A model generated the notes under the pieces. That model ran no database searches and was not told the origin of the DNA. It was given only the letters and a program-made list of their open reading frames with translations. DNA of 64,000 nt from NCBI GenBank assembly GCA_023701435.1, contig JAMPXB010000009.1, positions 1 through 64,000 of the forward strand, given 5' to 3'. Origin of the DNA: Bacteriovoracaceae bacterium. GTDB taxonomy: Bacteria; Bdellovibrionota; Bacteriovoracia; Bacteriovoracales; Bacteriovoracaceae. Shown here piece after piece: positions 16,578 to 25,110 of the stretch. Position numbers and translations under genes: made by a program. Numbering within the stretch: position 1 is the first letter of the stretch; each line of letters starts with the position of its first letter.

Positions 16578-17807
16578 GTGGACTACACCTTTCTGATAGA
16601 GTGGGGAAGAGATAATGCACTGACTGTTGTGGCAGTGGGGATTACTCTGGTCCTGATTTATCACTATGTCATTGAACGGGATAAAGGGGTTAAGCTTTCT
16701 AAAAAGTACCGCAACAGTATTTTCGAAGCTCAGTCACGCATCTTCCTCAATGCCACTCAGTATCTGATTGAAGGCAATAAAGATCTGGCAATTAAGGAGT
16801 TCTTAAATGCCGTCGATCTTAATCGTGAAACCATTGATACTTACTTTGCCCTGGGTGGACTTTTCAGAAGCAATGGCGAAATTGAAAAGGCCATTTCCAT
16901 TCACCGTTCACTGATTGCCCGGGAAAGTATTTCTGAATCAACCCGTCTGCAGGCCTTAAAAGAACTCGCTCTGGATTTTGATAAGGGCGGCTTTATTGAT
17001 AAGGCGATTGAAACGTATAAAGATGTCCTGAAAATCAATCGTGATCAACAAGATGTCATTCATGCCCTTTGCCGAATTTATGAGGATATTGAGGACTGGG
17101 ATCAGGCCTACAATTACCGCATCATGCTCTCCAAAGTAGGGCAGGAAAACCAATCAGAAACCATTTCCCATATATTAGTTCAGAAAGCGAAAGCACTTTT
17201 TGATAAGGGTCAGTTTAAGGCCTGTGCTGAAGAACTGGAAGATGCTTTCCGCTTTGCTCCTTCGGTCTCTGCTAAAATCCTACGCTTGCGTCTGTATCTC
17301 GTTCTGGGAAATATGGAGAACGCCAACAGTATTCTGCTGGAACTCCTGAAAGAGCATCCAATGTATGCGACTTTTATTTTTGTTTCCCTTGATCAATTCA
17401 ATCAAAAACTGCCGCAAAAAGATGAGTATAAAGAAAGATTGAATCAATTAAAGAATTACTTCTTAGGTCTTAATGATGCTGACTTAATGGGTGCTCCTTC
17501 CGTTGTTCTTTCTAAAATCCGCCTGCTCAAAGATCTCCACAGAACTGAAGACGCTTTTAATCTGCTGGATGAGTGGATGAAGAACCATGGTCAATCGGAT
17601 GTGTTGAAAGTTGAATACATTAAAATTCTGATTGAAGTTGGAAAAAATGAAGAGGCCCTGCTGCACACCAAGAGCCTGCTCAATAATCTACATAGTTCTT
17701 TGACCAGACACTACTGTTCACAATGCGGCTATAATTCTGATGAAATCTTCTGGAGATGTCCGCAATGTCATAGCTGGGAAACCATTCAATTCAGGTGGAA
17801 GGTTTAA
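16578..17807 (+). CDS. lapB: LapB/YciM-like TPR protein with zinc ribbon
   Basis: Inner-membrane-anchored regulator of lipopolysaccharide assembly; in enterobacteria LapB directs LpxC degradation by FtsH. This 409-residue protein has the same plan: an N-terminal transmembrane segment (about 14-30, NALTVVAVGITLVLIYHYVI), a long array of TPR-like helices (about 45-370), and a C-terminal rubredoxin-type metal site CSQC...CPQC. A GTG start follows GGGAG. The two cysteine pairs at the extreme C-terminus make this assignment more specific than a generic TPR protein. LPS function is by homology only. Confidence 0.85.
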   Translation: MDYTFLIEWGRDNALTVVAVGITLVLIYHYVIERDKGVKLSKKYRNSIFEAQSRIFLNATQYLIEGNKDLAIKEFLNAVDLNRETIDTYFALGGLFRSNGEIEKAISIHRSLIARESISESTRLQALKELALDFDKGGFIDKAIETYKDVLKINRDQQDVIHALCRIYEDIEDWDQAYNYRIMLSKVGQENQSETISHILVQKAKALFDKGQFKACAEELEDAFRFAPSVSAKILRLRLYLVLGNMENANSILLELLKEHPMYATFIFVSLDQFNQKLPQKDEYKERLNQLKNYFLGLNDADLMGAPSVVLSKIRLLKDLHRTEDAFNLLDEWMKNHGQSDVLKVEYIKILIEVGKNEEALLHTKSLLNNLHSSLTRHYCSQCGYNSDEIFWRCPQCHSWETIQFRWKV

Positions 17808-17808
17808 T

Positions 17809-18201
17809 ATGTGGTGGTTGCTACTGTTACCAACATTGGTCTTGGCCGATACTGTGGCCACCGACGAAAAAGTCCTGGGAGTTTACTATTTCACTCCCAT
17901 GTTCGGTCATGTTCACCAGTCATCTGTTGGGACCTCGGCCAGTTTAACCACCATTCAGTGTTCACATCCGGTTAAAGTCATAGAAAGTTCAAAAGTATCA
18001 GTGGGAGCGGAGTGGGCCTATGTTCAGGTAGCCGACTACCGGGGCTTTTTATTAAAACAATTTCTCTCTGAAAAGCGACCAGACTGTTTCCAGGGAAAGT
18101 ATCCTAAATTCTTCGATGCCTTTAACCTGGACCTGGCCGAGCTTTATTATTGGGGTAGATTAAATGATCAATACATTCAAGGCGAAACTCGCGTTAAGTA
18201 G
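17809..18201 (+). CDS. Small exported SH3-like protein
   Basis: A 130-residue exported protein. The ATG at 17809, one base after the lapB stop, starts a signal peptide (MWWLLLLPTLVLA) and has a GGTGGAAGG SD; the longer frame would overlap lapB by 68 bases. The mature part (VLGVYYFTPMFGHVHQ, KVIESSKVSVGAEWAYVQVADYRGFL) resembles a bacterial SH3 fold that binds peptidoglycan-associated ligands, but similarity is weak. Two cysteines (in IQCSHP and RPDCFQ) could form a disulphide. It overlaps the following gene by 38 bases. Confidence 0.7.
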   Translation: MWWLLLLPTLVLADTVATDEKVLGVYYFTPMFGHVHQSSVGTSASLTTIQCSHPVKVIESSKVSVGAEWAYVQVADYRGFLLKQFLSEKRPDCFQGKYPKFFDAFNLDLAELYYWGRLNDQYIQGETRVK

Positions 18202-19051
18202 TCTCCTCATCTCGGCGAGTTTATTTGCCCAGACCGGAAAGCTCCAGGAAGAAAAGGAGCTTGAGGTTGTTGACTTTAAGAGCATCAAAAAAGTCCTTCA
18301 ACAGGACGGCCTGATGGAATCCTCCAAGCGCAAAGCTAAGCAGGTTGAAATTCTCAAAAAAGAGCAGGGGAAAATTGAAACTGGAAGGTTTTACTATCCT
18401 AATGAATCTGAACTCTGGGGATTTGTATCTGAATATTGGCTGGTAAAAAACGCTCAGATTTTAAACTGGGATTTTGAAAAACCGGACTATGGGTTGGAGA
18501 AAAGTTTTCGCAGCACCATGGAGAACATGGGTTTTTATCAGAAAAAATTCAAGATTCTTCTGCTTAATACCCCCAGCATCGTAAAAGCGTCGCTTCCTGG
18601 GGACAATGAGATGATTTTTTTGCTCTCAGTGCCCTTCATCAGGTCGCTGGATCTCTCTAAACTGGAAATCTCACTGCTCCTTTTTGAAGAATTCGTTCGA
18701 CTAGAATTGGGGTATTTTAAAAAGAACGTTGCGACCGAAAAAATGATGAAGCTTGCGGGAACGAATTTTCAGGGACAAAAACCAGATATTTCCATGGTGG
18801 AAGAGCTGTTAAAAAAATATGGACAGCAGATTCAACAGAAGGGTTATACCTTTCAGCAACAATTTGAAGTCACCAAAAAGATGGACGCTTATTTAAAATC
18901 CAATCCTGCCCTGTGGAATGCCTATTTCATGCTTCAGGGAAAAATTGATAAGTTTATCAAGGTCAATGTTCAGTATAAGGATTATGTAAAACTATATCCC
19001 TCGCCTGAAATGCAGGGCAAATGGCTTAGTCCGGCCGAGAAAGTGTTATAA
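18164..19051 (+). CDS. Exported protein of unknown function
   Basis: A 295-residue protein with an N-terminal signal peptide (MINTFKAKLALSSLLISASLFA). The mature region is mostly helical and charged, with a central segment (MENMGFYQKKFKILLLNTPSIVKASLPG, LLFEEFVRLELGYF) that vaguely recalls the core of metallopeptidases but has no HExxH. Its start lies inside the end of the SH3-like gene and its stop overlaps the next start as TAATG, so it is embedded in the sppA-tolB run. Envelope function is inferred from context. Confidence 0.78.
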   Translation: MINTFKAKLALSSLLISASLFAQTGKLQEEKELEVVDFKSIKKVLQQDGLMESSKRKAKQVEILKKEQGKIETGRFYYPNESELWGFVSEYWLVKNAQILNWDFEKPDYGLEKSFRSTMENMGFYQKKFKILLLNTPSIVKASLPGDNEMIFLLSVPFIRSLDLSKLEISLLLFEEFVRLELGYFKKNVATEKMMKLAGTNFQGQKPDISMVEELLKKYGQQIQQKGYTFQQQFEVTKKMDAYLKSNPALWNAYFMLQGKIDKFIKVNVQYKDYVKLYPSPEMQGKWLSPAEKVL

Positions 19052-19875
19052 TGTTTGAAGGAAATCTTTTTAAGAACATAAAGTACTACTCTTCCTATCA
19101 AGCGCTTTTTGTGATTACTTTCATCATCTTGAGCTCGATCGGGGCCTTCTTCCATTTTTTACTGGATCATGAAATCAGCATTGTGGAATCCTGGCTCCAT
19201 AACAATCATTGGGAAATTCTGATCATCGCCAAATTGATATCGCTTTTTCTGTTAAGCAGGTGGTTTAAAGTCAGGCTCTATGAGTTAAAGTCCATCCGGC
19301 AGTTGATTCAGGAGCTGGTTAACTGGCCAGAACCCCGGGCCCTGGTGATCGCGGCTTTTATGATTGCGGGCTATCTCACTCTGGGCGGAGCGGCTTATTC
19401 CGGACAGGTAGGGTATTGGTACCACCACATTGCCTCCTTTCTGGGGATTTTCTTATATTTTGGAATTGAGTTTATTGTTATCGCTTACCTCGATGATGTG
19501 CTTAACCAAAAAGAGCAACCGTCCTATTTTCTGCTGAGCCTTTTTTATACTGTTCTTTTCGGTGTCGCTTTCCGCTTGAGCATTCCGGATTATTACAATC
19601 TGCTTCCCTATGTGATCTTTTGTTTTTCCACCTTACTTTATCTCAGCGGGAAATCATTTAAGAGTTGGAGTAACGTTGTTTGCTTTTTGGCGATATTTGT
19701 TGCCCCTATGGCGGCCCTCTTTGGGATGGATCCGGTGTGGGGAGATGATTTTTCTCCATTCAAAATAAAATCTACCTTAGGCCCTCCTTTCCTAGCTGTG
19801 ATTTGGGTGATATCTTTTTCGTATTATAAATTTCGGGAACAAATCATTCACGGAGCTAGTAGGCTCTATCGTTAG
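19051..19875 (+). CDS. Polytopic membrane protein of unknown function
   Basis: A 274-residue integral membrane protein with about seven hydrophobic helices (around 20-40, 53-68, 95-118, 128-148, 160-178, 185-200, 210-225). No transporter or enzyme motif is recognised and there is no CPBP EExxxR signature. The ATG overlaps the preceding stop. It lies 10 bases before tolQ, suggesting an envelope role. Confidence 0.8.
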   Translation: MFEGNLFKNIKYYSSYQALFVITFIILSSIGAFFHFLLDHEISIVESWLHNNHWEILIIAKLISLFLLSRWFKVRLYELKSIRQLIQELVNWPEPRALVIAAFMIAGYLTLGGAAYSGQVGYWYHHIASFLGIFLYFGIEFIVIAYLDDVLNQKEQPSYFLLSLFYTVLFGVAFRLSIPDYYNLLPYVIFCFSTLLYLSGKSFKSWSNVVCFLAIFVAPMAALFGMDPVWGDDFSPFKIKSTLGPPFLAVIWVISFSYYKFREQIIHGASRLYR

Positions 19876-19885
19876 AGGATCGAAC

Positions 19886-20587
19886 ATGCATGGATTAAAT
19901 ATTTGGCAAATTCTTTTAGAATCAGGCTTAGTTGTAAAATTTGTTCTACTGCTTCTGGTTTTATCGTCTGTTCTGTCTTGGACAATTATCTGGCAGAAAT
20001 ATAAAGAGCTTAAGGCCGTGACTGATGCCAATAATAAGTTCAATGACTTTTTCAAAAAAAGCCACTCCATTACTGACATTAATCGTGAAGCCAATGAAAA
20101 CCATGACTCCACGATGAGTCTGATGTTCCGTCGCGGTTTTGATGAGCTTAATAAAGTAAGTGAAAAAATATCCAGCACTGGTAAAGGCAGCATTGCCCAG
20201 TATTTTTCAGAGCATGGAATAGACGCTTTGGAGCGTGCTCTGAAGGCCGGTTACAATACTGCCAATGAGAAAATGGATTTGAGAGTTTCCCTGCTGGCGA
20301 CCATCGGTTCCATCACTCCTTTTGTTGGTCTATTCGGAACAGTTTGGGGGATTATTGATGCATTCGCCGGACTTTCACAGGGTGGGGGAAGCATTGAAGC
20401 AGTTGCTCCTGGTATTGCCGAAGCCCTGGTAGCGACGGCCGTAGGTCTTGCTGCTGCGATTCCAGCCGTTGTCTTCTTTAACTTATTTAATAATCAGATT
20501 TCCCGTATTAATTCTCAGATGGAATCTTTCTCTCAGGACTTCCTTAACTTAATAGAAAGAACAATTCTTATTAAGAAGGATCAATAG
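19886..20587 (+). CDS. tolQ: TolQ/ExbB-type proton channel protein
   Basis: Inner-membrane channel-forming subunit that with TolR uses proton motive force to energise TolA. Its N-terminal transmembrane helix (about 14-32), long cytoplasmic loop and two C-terminal helices are recognisable. The conserved segment LATIGSITPFVGLFGTVWGI and the second region AEALVATAVGLAAAIPAVVFFN are diagnostic of the MotA/TolQ/ExbB family. The following tolR, tolA-like and tolB genes identify the system as Tol rather than Exb. Confidence 0.93.
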   Translation: MHGLNIWQILLESGLVVKFVLLLLVLSSVLSWTIIWQKYKELKAVTDANNKFNDFFKKSHSITDINREANENHDSTMSLMFRRGFDELNKVSEKISSTGKGSIAQYFSEHGIDALERALKAGYNTANEKMDLRVSLLATIGSITPFVGLFGTVWGIIDAFAGLSQGGGSIEAVAPGIAEALVATAVGLAAAIPAVVFFNLFNNQISRINSQMESFSQDFLNLIERTILIKKDQ

Positions 20588-20589
20588 TA

Positions 20590-21006
20590 ATGGGAATGCA
20601 AATGGGGTCCGGCAAGAAAGGGCCGGTTTCAGACATTAACGTAACTCCTCTCGTGGACGTAATGCTGGTATTACTTGTCATCTTTATGGTGACGGCACCT
20701 ATGATGTTTAGCGGGATTAATCTAAAACTGCCTAAGACCCAAAAAGTAAATAACCTGGGACTTCGTCAGGAACTGGTCATCCTGTCGGTGACTGAAAGTG
20801 ATCAATATTTCCTGGGAAAAAACCCAATTAAACAAGCCGATTTAATTCCGGAGATCTTAAAGCAATTTAAGGCCAGCAACACCGACGTTATTTACCTTCG
20901 GGCCGATTATGGTCTTCGCTATGAAAAAGTTGCCAAACTAATCGCTTCATTAAAAAAAGCGGGAGTCAGCAATATTGCCCTTGTCACCGAAGTGGAGAAT
21001 AAATAG
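20590..21006 (+). CDS. tolR: TolR/ExbD-type protein
   Basis: Partner of TolQ with one N-terminal transmembrane helix (about 18-42) carrying the ion-translocating aspartate, Asp23 in TPLVDVMLVLLVIFMV. A periplasmic domain follows with the usual YLRADYGLRYEKV segment. 138 residues is standard. It lies 2 bases after tolQ. Confidence 0.93.
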   Translation: MGMQMGSGKKGPVSDINVTPLVDVMLVLLVIFMVTAPMMFSGINLKLPKTQKVNNLGLRQELVILSVTESDQYFLGKNPIKQADLIPEILKQFKASNTDVIYLRADYGLRYEKVAKLIASLKKAGVSNIALVTEVENK

Positions 21007-21008
21007 CA

Positions 21009-21803
21009 GTGGTCAAACAATCCTACGATCGGGATTTTAACAAAAATTTTCTCATCTCTTTCGGGGTGCACGTTATTCTATTGTTTCTGGCCTTTGCCGG
21101 AGGCGAATTGATTTCCAAGGCCTTTAGAAATAATGACGTCGAAGTCATCCGCTCTTCGGTGCGGGTGGACGTTGTAGGCATGCCAAAATTTACAATTCAA
21201 GAGCTTAAGAAAATGCAGGCCGAGCCGATTGCTCCGACTCCTGAGCCACAAATTGCCAAAGGTAAAGCTGAGGAAACCAAGACTGAAACAGAGGATATCA
21301 TTAAAAAGGATGACCTTGTGATTCAGGAAGAAGGAAAGAAGAAGAAAGCTTCCTTTCTGAACCTCTTAAATGACTATTCCAATAAAAAAGTCACCGCCAA
21401 AGTAGAGAAAAAAGGCACCAGCACCGGTGTCGGTAAAAAAAATCTTGATTCCTTAATCATTGAAGGCAACAGGCTCTCCAAGGGCTCAGCGTTAGTTGGT
21501 GATTACACCGATGAGCAGAATTCTGAATTTTCGGCCTATGTTCAGAATATTCCCGGCGTCATCCGTCCTTTCTGGAAACTGCCTAGTTATCTATTAGAAA
21601 AAGACCTTCGCTGCCGGATAAGAATCTTTCTATCTGCTTCCGGCGAACTTCTGAAATTAGAAATCTTCGAGTCTTCGGGCCAGTCTGAATTTGACGCCAG
21701 GGCGGAAAAAGCGGTAAGAGATGCATCTCCCTTTCCGAAACCCAGCACCGAAGTGGGCGGGCGCTTAACAAATTCGGGAATCATCCTGGGTTTCCCTTTA
21801 TAA
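21009..21803 (+). CDS. tolA: TolA/TonB-like energy transducer
   Basis: A 264-residue inner-membrane protein: one N-terminal helix (about 11-30), a charged Pro/Lys/Glu-rich periplasmic stalk (70-140), and a C-terminal TonB/TolA-type domain (LRCRIRIFLSASGELLKLEIFESSGQSEFDARAEKAV, split as seen in the family). Position between tolR and tolB makes TolA the best call. A GTG start lies 2 bases after tolR. The stalk is much shorter than in enterobacterial TolA. Confidence 0.88.
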   Translation: MVKQSYDRDFNKNFLISFGVHVILLFLAFAGGELISKAFRNNDVEVIRSSVRVDVVGMPKFTIQELKKMQAEPIAPTPEPQIAKGKAEETKTETEDIIKKDDLVIQEEGKKKKASFLNLLNDYSNKKVTAKVEKKGTSTGVGKKNLDSLIIEGNRLSKGSALVGDYTDEQNSEFSAYVQNIPGVIRPFWKLPSYLLEKDLRCRIRIFLSASGELLKLEIFESSGQSEFDARAEKAVRDASPFPKPSTEVGGRLTNSGIILGFPL

Positions 21804-21812
21804 GGACCTCTT

Positions 21813-23159
21813 ATGAAATTTATCCTTTCTCTCTTCATAATCCTTTTCCAGTTATCAGTTTTTGCTCAGGATGCAGTCATTGCAGTAGGGCAGGCAGAGC
21901 AGGAAACAGACAAGTTAGTCATTGATGATCCTGAATTCAGCGGACTTAATGGAGATCAGAAGCGCCTCTCATTAGAGTTGATGGAAATTCTGAGAAATGA
22001 TTTTTCATTTTATAAGCATAAGTTCAACAGTGTTGAATATTCAGATAAAGGTAAGCAAAGCTACTCCTCTCCGGATGTTGCCAAATGGCACCTTGGTGGA
22101 GTGACTTATTTTATCGCTTCACAAATGGTGGATGCCGGATCCGCCATTCAAGCGAAGTTCAAAGTGTGGAGTGTTCTCACTAAAAATGAAATCTTGTCCC
22201 AGACTTTCAAGGTAGAAAAAGACAAGTTGCGATCTAATGCTCACCAGATTGCTGACACTCTTTATCGCTCCATTACCGGTAAGCCTTCAATCTTTAATTC
22301 AAAGATCTTTTTCCTTTCAGATCGAACTTCCGGAAAGAATATTGAAAAAGAACTCTATATTATGGACTTCGATGGCCGCAGGGTCGATAAACTGACTAAT
22401 TACAATTCGGTTGTGATTTCTCCTGCGATCTCACCAGATAATTCCAAAATCTTGTTTTCGGTTATTGCCACTAAAAAGGTGGTCTCCCGTACCAAGGTTC
22501 ACATGATCAAAAATATTGATCTTAAGGTCTTTGATCTTAAGACCAAGAAAATCGAAACAGTTTCCGACCGTCCAGGGATTAACTCTGGTGCTATTTTCGG
22601 GGCCAGCCCTGAGATCATCTACTTGACCCTTTCATTTTCGGGCAATGCCGACATTTATGAAATGAACCTTAACTCAGGAAAGATGAGAAAGGTTACTTCT
22701 CATTATGGGGATGACGTGGATCCATCTCTTAATAGAGAGGGGAATCTGATGACCTTCCTCTCCAATCGTCCTGGCAAGGCCCATATTTACACTATGAATC
22801 CAAACGAAACTGAGAAAGACGTTAAAAGAATTTCTTTCGTCGGAAAATTCAACGCCACTCCTCGTTTCTCTCCGGAAGGAAAAGAAATTGTTTTTTCTTC
22901 GTGGGTAGATAATGGCTTTGATTTGTATCGTATTGGGGCCGACGGGAACAACCTAGTGAGATTAACTAAGGACTTTGGCTCTAATGAGGAGCCTGCCTAT
23001 TCGCCGGACGGCGAATTCATCATTTTTACTTCAAAACGTATCATTTCCCGCGGTAAGGCCGTCCAAGATATCTACATAATGAATAGAGAAGGTGAGATTT
23101 TGGGTCAATTGACCAAAGATTTTGGTAAAAACTTCTCTCCTAAGTGGACTAACCTCTAG
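21813..23159 (+). CDS. tolB: Tol-Pal system protein TolB
   Basis: Periplasmic beta-propeller that links TolA with Pal and outer-membrane proteins. A signal peptide (MKFILSLFIILFQLSVFAQ) leads to an N-terminal alpha/beta domain and then WD40-like repeats, visible as SPAISPDNSKILF, DPSLNREGNLMTF, TPRFSPEGKEIVF, EPAYSPDGEFIIF and a final SPKWTN. The 448-residue length is typical. Unlike most tol loci, no pal or ybgF/cpoB follows; the next gene is a regulator behind its own promoter. Confidence 0.95.
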   Translation: MKFILSLFIILFQLSVFAQDAVIAVGQAEQETDKLVIDDPEFSGLNGDQKRLSLELMEILRNDFSFYKHKFNSVEYSDKGKQSYSSPDVAKWHLGGVTYFIASQMVDAGSAIQAKFKVWSVLTKNEILSQTFKVEKDKLRSNAHQIADTLYRSITGKPSIFNSKIFFLSDRTSGKNIEKELYIMDFDGRRVDKLTNYNSVVISPAISPDNSKILFSVIATKKVVSRTKVHMIKNIDLKVFDLKTKKIETVSDRPGINSGAIFGASPEIIYLTLSFSGNADIYEMNLNSGKMRKVTSHYGDDVDPSLNREGNLMTFLSNRPGKAHIYTMNPNETEKDVKRISFVGKFNATPRFSPEGKEIVFSSWVDNGFDLYRIGADGNNLVRLTKDFGSNEEPAYSPDGEFIIFTSKRIISRGKAVQDIYIMNREGEILGQLTKDFGKNFSPKWTNL

Positions 23160-23208
23160 AAATTATTATAAAAACTGAAAAATATTTAAACACTGCAGCA
23201 AAATAGTC

Positions 23209-23237
23209 TTGTAAATTTTTCAGGCAGCATGTATTAT
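23209..23237 (+). promoter_or_regulatory. Sigma-70 promoter of the GAF/AAA+/Fis regulator
   Basis: TTGTAA (four of six) and TATTAT (five of six) are separated by exactly 17 bases, about 60 bases upstream of the ATG. It is among the best promoter matches in the window and separates the regulator from the tol run. Confidence 0.65.
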
Positions 23238-23299
23238 TTCCTTATAACGCACTGAGTAATTTTTAATCAAATTAGTTTTTAAGTGTAAAGGGGATCAAC

Positions 23300-24787
23300 A
23301 TGAAAACAGCTTCTCACCAAAACGAACTTGCTACTCTTTCTACAGTTCTTCTTTCTAATCTTGATGAAACTGTCTTCTTTTCAAAGCTTTCTGGTTTTGT
23401 TCAAGAAGTAATGAATGAGTATAAAGTTCTAGGCTTTGAAGTTCTTTCAGATGGTTGCACTCGCCTTATCGCTGAAAACGGCAAGAGCCTGAACTCTGCC
23501 AAGCTTTTAAACAAAGGTCAGGGCCTTTCTGGTTACGTGGCCCGCATGAAAAGAGCTTATTACTCGAATTCAGTTAAGCGTGATCCTATTGCATCTACAG
23601 GTCTTCGTGACGAAGCTGTTGAAGCTGAGCTTTGTATGCCGATTATGATTGAAGGCAATGTTATTGGTACTATCAATGTTCAGTCTGTGAACAAAGACCG
23701 TAACTTTGGCGAAGCTGAAATGACTATCATTAATGATATTTTGAATCAGCTTCAGTCTCCGATCCGTAATATGCACCTTTTCCTTATGGCAAAAAATTTA
23801 AACCGTGAGCTTCAGAATCGTATTGAAGCCAAGGAAAAAGAACTTTCTAACCGTGTAGAAATCCAGGTCTCTCAAGGATTTGAAGATAACTCTCAAATGA
23901 TCGGTCTATCTAAAAACTTTTTGGATATCGTTCAAATGGCAAAGAAAGTAGCTTCTCAGGATTTTCCGATCCTTCTTGAAGGAAATCACGGCGTTGGTAA
24001 GAAAATTCTTGCTAAAAAAATTCACTCTTGGTCAGGCAGAAAAGGTGGAGTTGTTGTAGCTAGCTGTTCTGCTCTTAATGAAGTTCAGCTTGATCGCGAA
24101 CTTTTCAGCTCAAAAGGCTTAATGGTTCAGGCCAATGGCGGAACATTGATCATCGACGATATTTGCAATACGACTGCTCATATTCAGACTAAACTCCTGA
24201 GAGCATTGGTTGCTGGTGAAATGATTGCGATTGATACTGACGAAAAAATTGCTCTTAACGTAAGACTAGTTGCTACTTCTAAAGTCTCACTAAAAGACAT
24301 GGTAGAAGCAGGCTCATTTAAAGAAGATCTTTATTACAGATTGAACACTGTTGCTCTTAAGATCCCTTCATTACGTGAGCGTCTTGATGATATTAAAGTT
24401 ATGGCCGAGTTCTTTCTTAACTCTGGTAAAGCTGAGAAGAAAGTTCTGACTTCAGGTGCTATTGAAAAACTGACTTCTTACTTCTGGCCAGGTAATGCTC
24501 ATGAACTTAAGAACATCATGGAGCGTACTTATATCCTAACTGACGGTCAGTATATTGAAGCTTCTCACCTTCCTGAGTTTGCTCAAGAAGTAAAAGTAGA
24601 GGTAGCTCCAGCTCCTGTGAAATATGTTGAGTTCACACTTTTTGATCTTGAGAAAAAGCATATTATTGACACTCTTGATCATTTAAGTGGCAATAAAACA
24701 CGCGCTGCTAAAGCCCTTGGAATCACAGTGAAGACTCTTTACAACAAGCTTCACAGCTACGGCCTAATCGAAGCTCGTGAACAATAA
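23300..24787 (+). CDS. GAF/AAA+/Fis regulator lacking the sigma-54 contact loop
   Basis: Architecture of an enhancer-binding protein: GAF sensory domain (about 25-160), coiled linker (162-190), AAA+ domain (196-425), and Fis-type helix-turn-helix (447-490, NKTRAAKALGITVKTLYNKL). The AAA+ core is altered. Walker A reads GNHGVGKK. Walker B reads GTLIIDDI, with Asp in place of the usual Glu. Between ELFS (267-270) and GGTL (280-283) only nine residues remain where NtrC-type proteins have about 21, removing the GAFTGA loop that contacts sigma-54. The arginine-finger segment FKEDLYYRLN is kept. It may therefore regulate without sigma-54. Codon use is strongly biased to GCT, CTT and CGT, as in highly expressed genes. 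Confidence 0.9.
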   Translation: MKTASHQNELATLSTVLLSNLDETVFFSKLSGFVQEVMNEYKVLGFEVLSDGCTRLIAENGKSLNSAKLLNKGQGLSGYVARMKRAYYSNSVKRDPIASTGLRDEAVEAELCMPIMIEGNVIGTINVQSVNKDRNFGEAEMTIINDILNQLQSPIRNMHLFLMAKNLNRELQNRIEAKEKELSNRVEIQVSQGFEDNSQMIGLSKNFLDIVQMAKKVASQDFPILLEGNHGVGKKILAKKIHSWSGRKGGVVVASCSALNEVQLDRELFSSKGLMVQANGGTLIIDDICNTTAHIQTKLLRALVAGEMIAIDTDEKIALNVRLVATSKVSLKDMVEAGSFKEDLYYRLNTVALKIPSLRERLDDIKVMAEFFLNSGKAEKKVLTSGAIEKLTSYFWPGNAHELKNIMERTYILTDGQYIEASHLPEFAQEVKVEVAPAPVKYVEFTLFDLEKKHIIDTLDHLSGNKTRAAKALGITVKTLYNKLHSYGLIEAREQ

Positions 24788-24840
24788 GATTTGAAGAGTC
24801 ATTAAGAAAAAAGTAAAATAGAAAGACTAGGAGCAACTAT

Positions 24841-25056
24841 ATGTCAAAATCACCAACGCTACTTGATGAAAAAGCTGGAGCAACTACAGCACCGGAAGCT
24901 ATGACCATTAAAAACTTCCGCACTAACGGCGATATTGAAAACTTTTACCGTTACATCCATGACAATGGACTTCGTCGCGAAGCTTATATGTTGATGGAAT
25001 ACGCTCTTAGCAAAGTGGCCAAAGTCCGCAAGGGCAAACGTTCTAAATTACAGTAA
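24841..25056 (+). CDS. Small basic protein, unknown
   Basis: A 71-residue soluble protein, no family recognised. An unstructured N-terminus precedes a predicted helical segment (GDIENFYRYIHDNGLRREAYMLMEYALSKVAKV) and a basic tail KVRKGKRSKLQ, suggesting nucleic-acid contact. SD TAGGAG is good. Its codon use matches the upstream regulator, and the two may be co-transcribed; a terminator 11 bases after the stop closes the unit. Confidence 0.75.
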   Translation: MSKSPTLLDEKAGATTAPEAMTIKNFRTNGDIENFYRYIHDNGLRREAYMLMEYALSKVAKVRKGKRSKLQ

Positions 25057-25067
25057 TCTATTCTTAT

Positions 25068-25098
25068 AGGGTTCCAATGATTGGGACCCTTTATTTTT
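25068..25098 (+). terminator. Intrinsic terminator after the 71-residue gene
   Basis: AGGGTTCCAA and TTGGGACCCT pair as a 10-bp stem (one G-T pair) with a TGA loop, followed by TTATTTTT. It ends 12 bases before the HD-protein ATG, which therefore needs its own initiation or read-through. Confidence 0.85.
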
Positions 25099-25110
25099 CC
25101 CCGAGAACAC

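Noticed and set aside
25081..25110. TTG start extending the HD hydrolase upstream
   Set aside because: Those ten codons are the right arm and T-tail of the terminator of the preceding gene.
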